DNA of 64,000 nucleotides from Nitrosopolaris sp035691865. Lineage in GTDB: Archaea; Thermoproteota; Nitrososphaeria; Nitrososphaerales; Nitrososphaeraceae. Positions 63,833-64,000 of the stretch are shown here, in pieces; position 1 is the first letter of the stretch, and each line of letters starts with the position of its first letter. The stretch lies in NCBI GenBank assembly GCA_035691865.1, contig DASSIM010000067.1, positions 1 to 64,000 of the forward strand. Direction: 5' to 3'. The notes under the pieces are model-generated. The model ran no database searches. It was not told the origin of the DNA and was given only the letters and a program-made list of their open reading frames with translations. Position numbers and translations under genes: made by a program.

Positions 63833-64000
63833 ATCACGAAATGGTCGTTAATCTACATTTAAGAGCATTGAACTAATTTATTAGACGTCGCAAGAAGGAT
63901 TATTTCACAGGCTACGGTAGTCATTAGTCAGCCTGATTACGTGGCTTGGTGTACAGCTAATAAATGCTAAGCTATTTGTCAGCAATATTGTTAGTAGCCC

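Noticed and set aside
1..64000. CRISPR arrays, rRNA, intact insertion sequences, replication origin genes
   Set aside because: Looked for regularly spaced repeats, transposase motifs, rRNA sequence and orc1/cdc6; none seen.

Overview
The window comes from an archaeon, most likely an ammonia-oxidising soil-type thaumarchaeon of the Nitrososphaerales. This rests on archaeal information-processing genes (aIF1A, L21e, Rpo4/RpoF, Rpo12/RpoP, RadA, Dim1/KsgA, thermosome, DRG and YchF GTPases, DUF655, DUF504, DUF373, F420-0 ligase), AT-rich spacers with TATA boxes about 25-40 nt before starts, frequent TTG/GTG starts, many tiny Cys/His proteins and bacterial-type imports such as Ku. No ammonia-oxidation gene or rRNA is present, so the genus is not proven.

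0-15.6 kb is an accessory region with gene debris. It holds a cut DUF72 gene, a twice-frameshifted zinc alcohol dehydrogenase, a RadA N-terminal-like mini-gene, small zinc-finger genes, Ku, a possible structured RNA with its own TATA box facing away from ku, a truncated flavoprotein disulfide oxidoreductase, an MhqO/MhqD-like dioxygenase-hydrolase pair, two overlapping DNA methyltransferases followed by a stub ORF, a thioredoxin and long gene-poor stretches with decayed coding sequence.

15.6-33.6 kb is mixed. It holds a secreted protein, an unusual KaiC-like ATPase fused to a class III nucleotidyl-cyclase-like domain, aIF1A, a rhodanese, a dodecin remnant, an arginase-family enzyme, a hotdog thioesterase, the thermosome, a PfkB kinase, YchF, RpoP, tRNA-Val, zinc-ribbon proteins, DRG, RNase HI and a metallophosphoesterase.

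34.5-48.6 kb is core. A minus-strand translation/transcription operon (L21e-Rpo4-DUF655-KsgA) with radA beside it faces a seven-gene plus-strand tetrapyrrole operon (precorrin-2 dehydrogenase, hemA, hemB, hemL, hemC, cobA/sumT, hemD) that encodes glutamyl-tRNA to sirohydrochlorin. SufB, SufD and a Rieske protein follow.

48.6-64 kb has small zinc-binding proteins, a secreted Ser/Thr-rich protein, a LeuCD-type dehydratase with DUF504, F420-0:gamma-glutamyl ligase, a PII-like protein, a zinc-finger cluster including a YggX-like protein, PurA, PyrF, DUF373, a cis-prenyltransferase, a Nudix hydrolase and secreted or membrane proteins. Several genes were found by reading short frames directly: RpoP (55 aa), Cys-rich proteins at 3084, 17717(-), 48818(-) and 48956, and small membrane proteins at 22493 and 63357(-).
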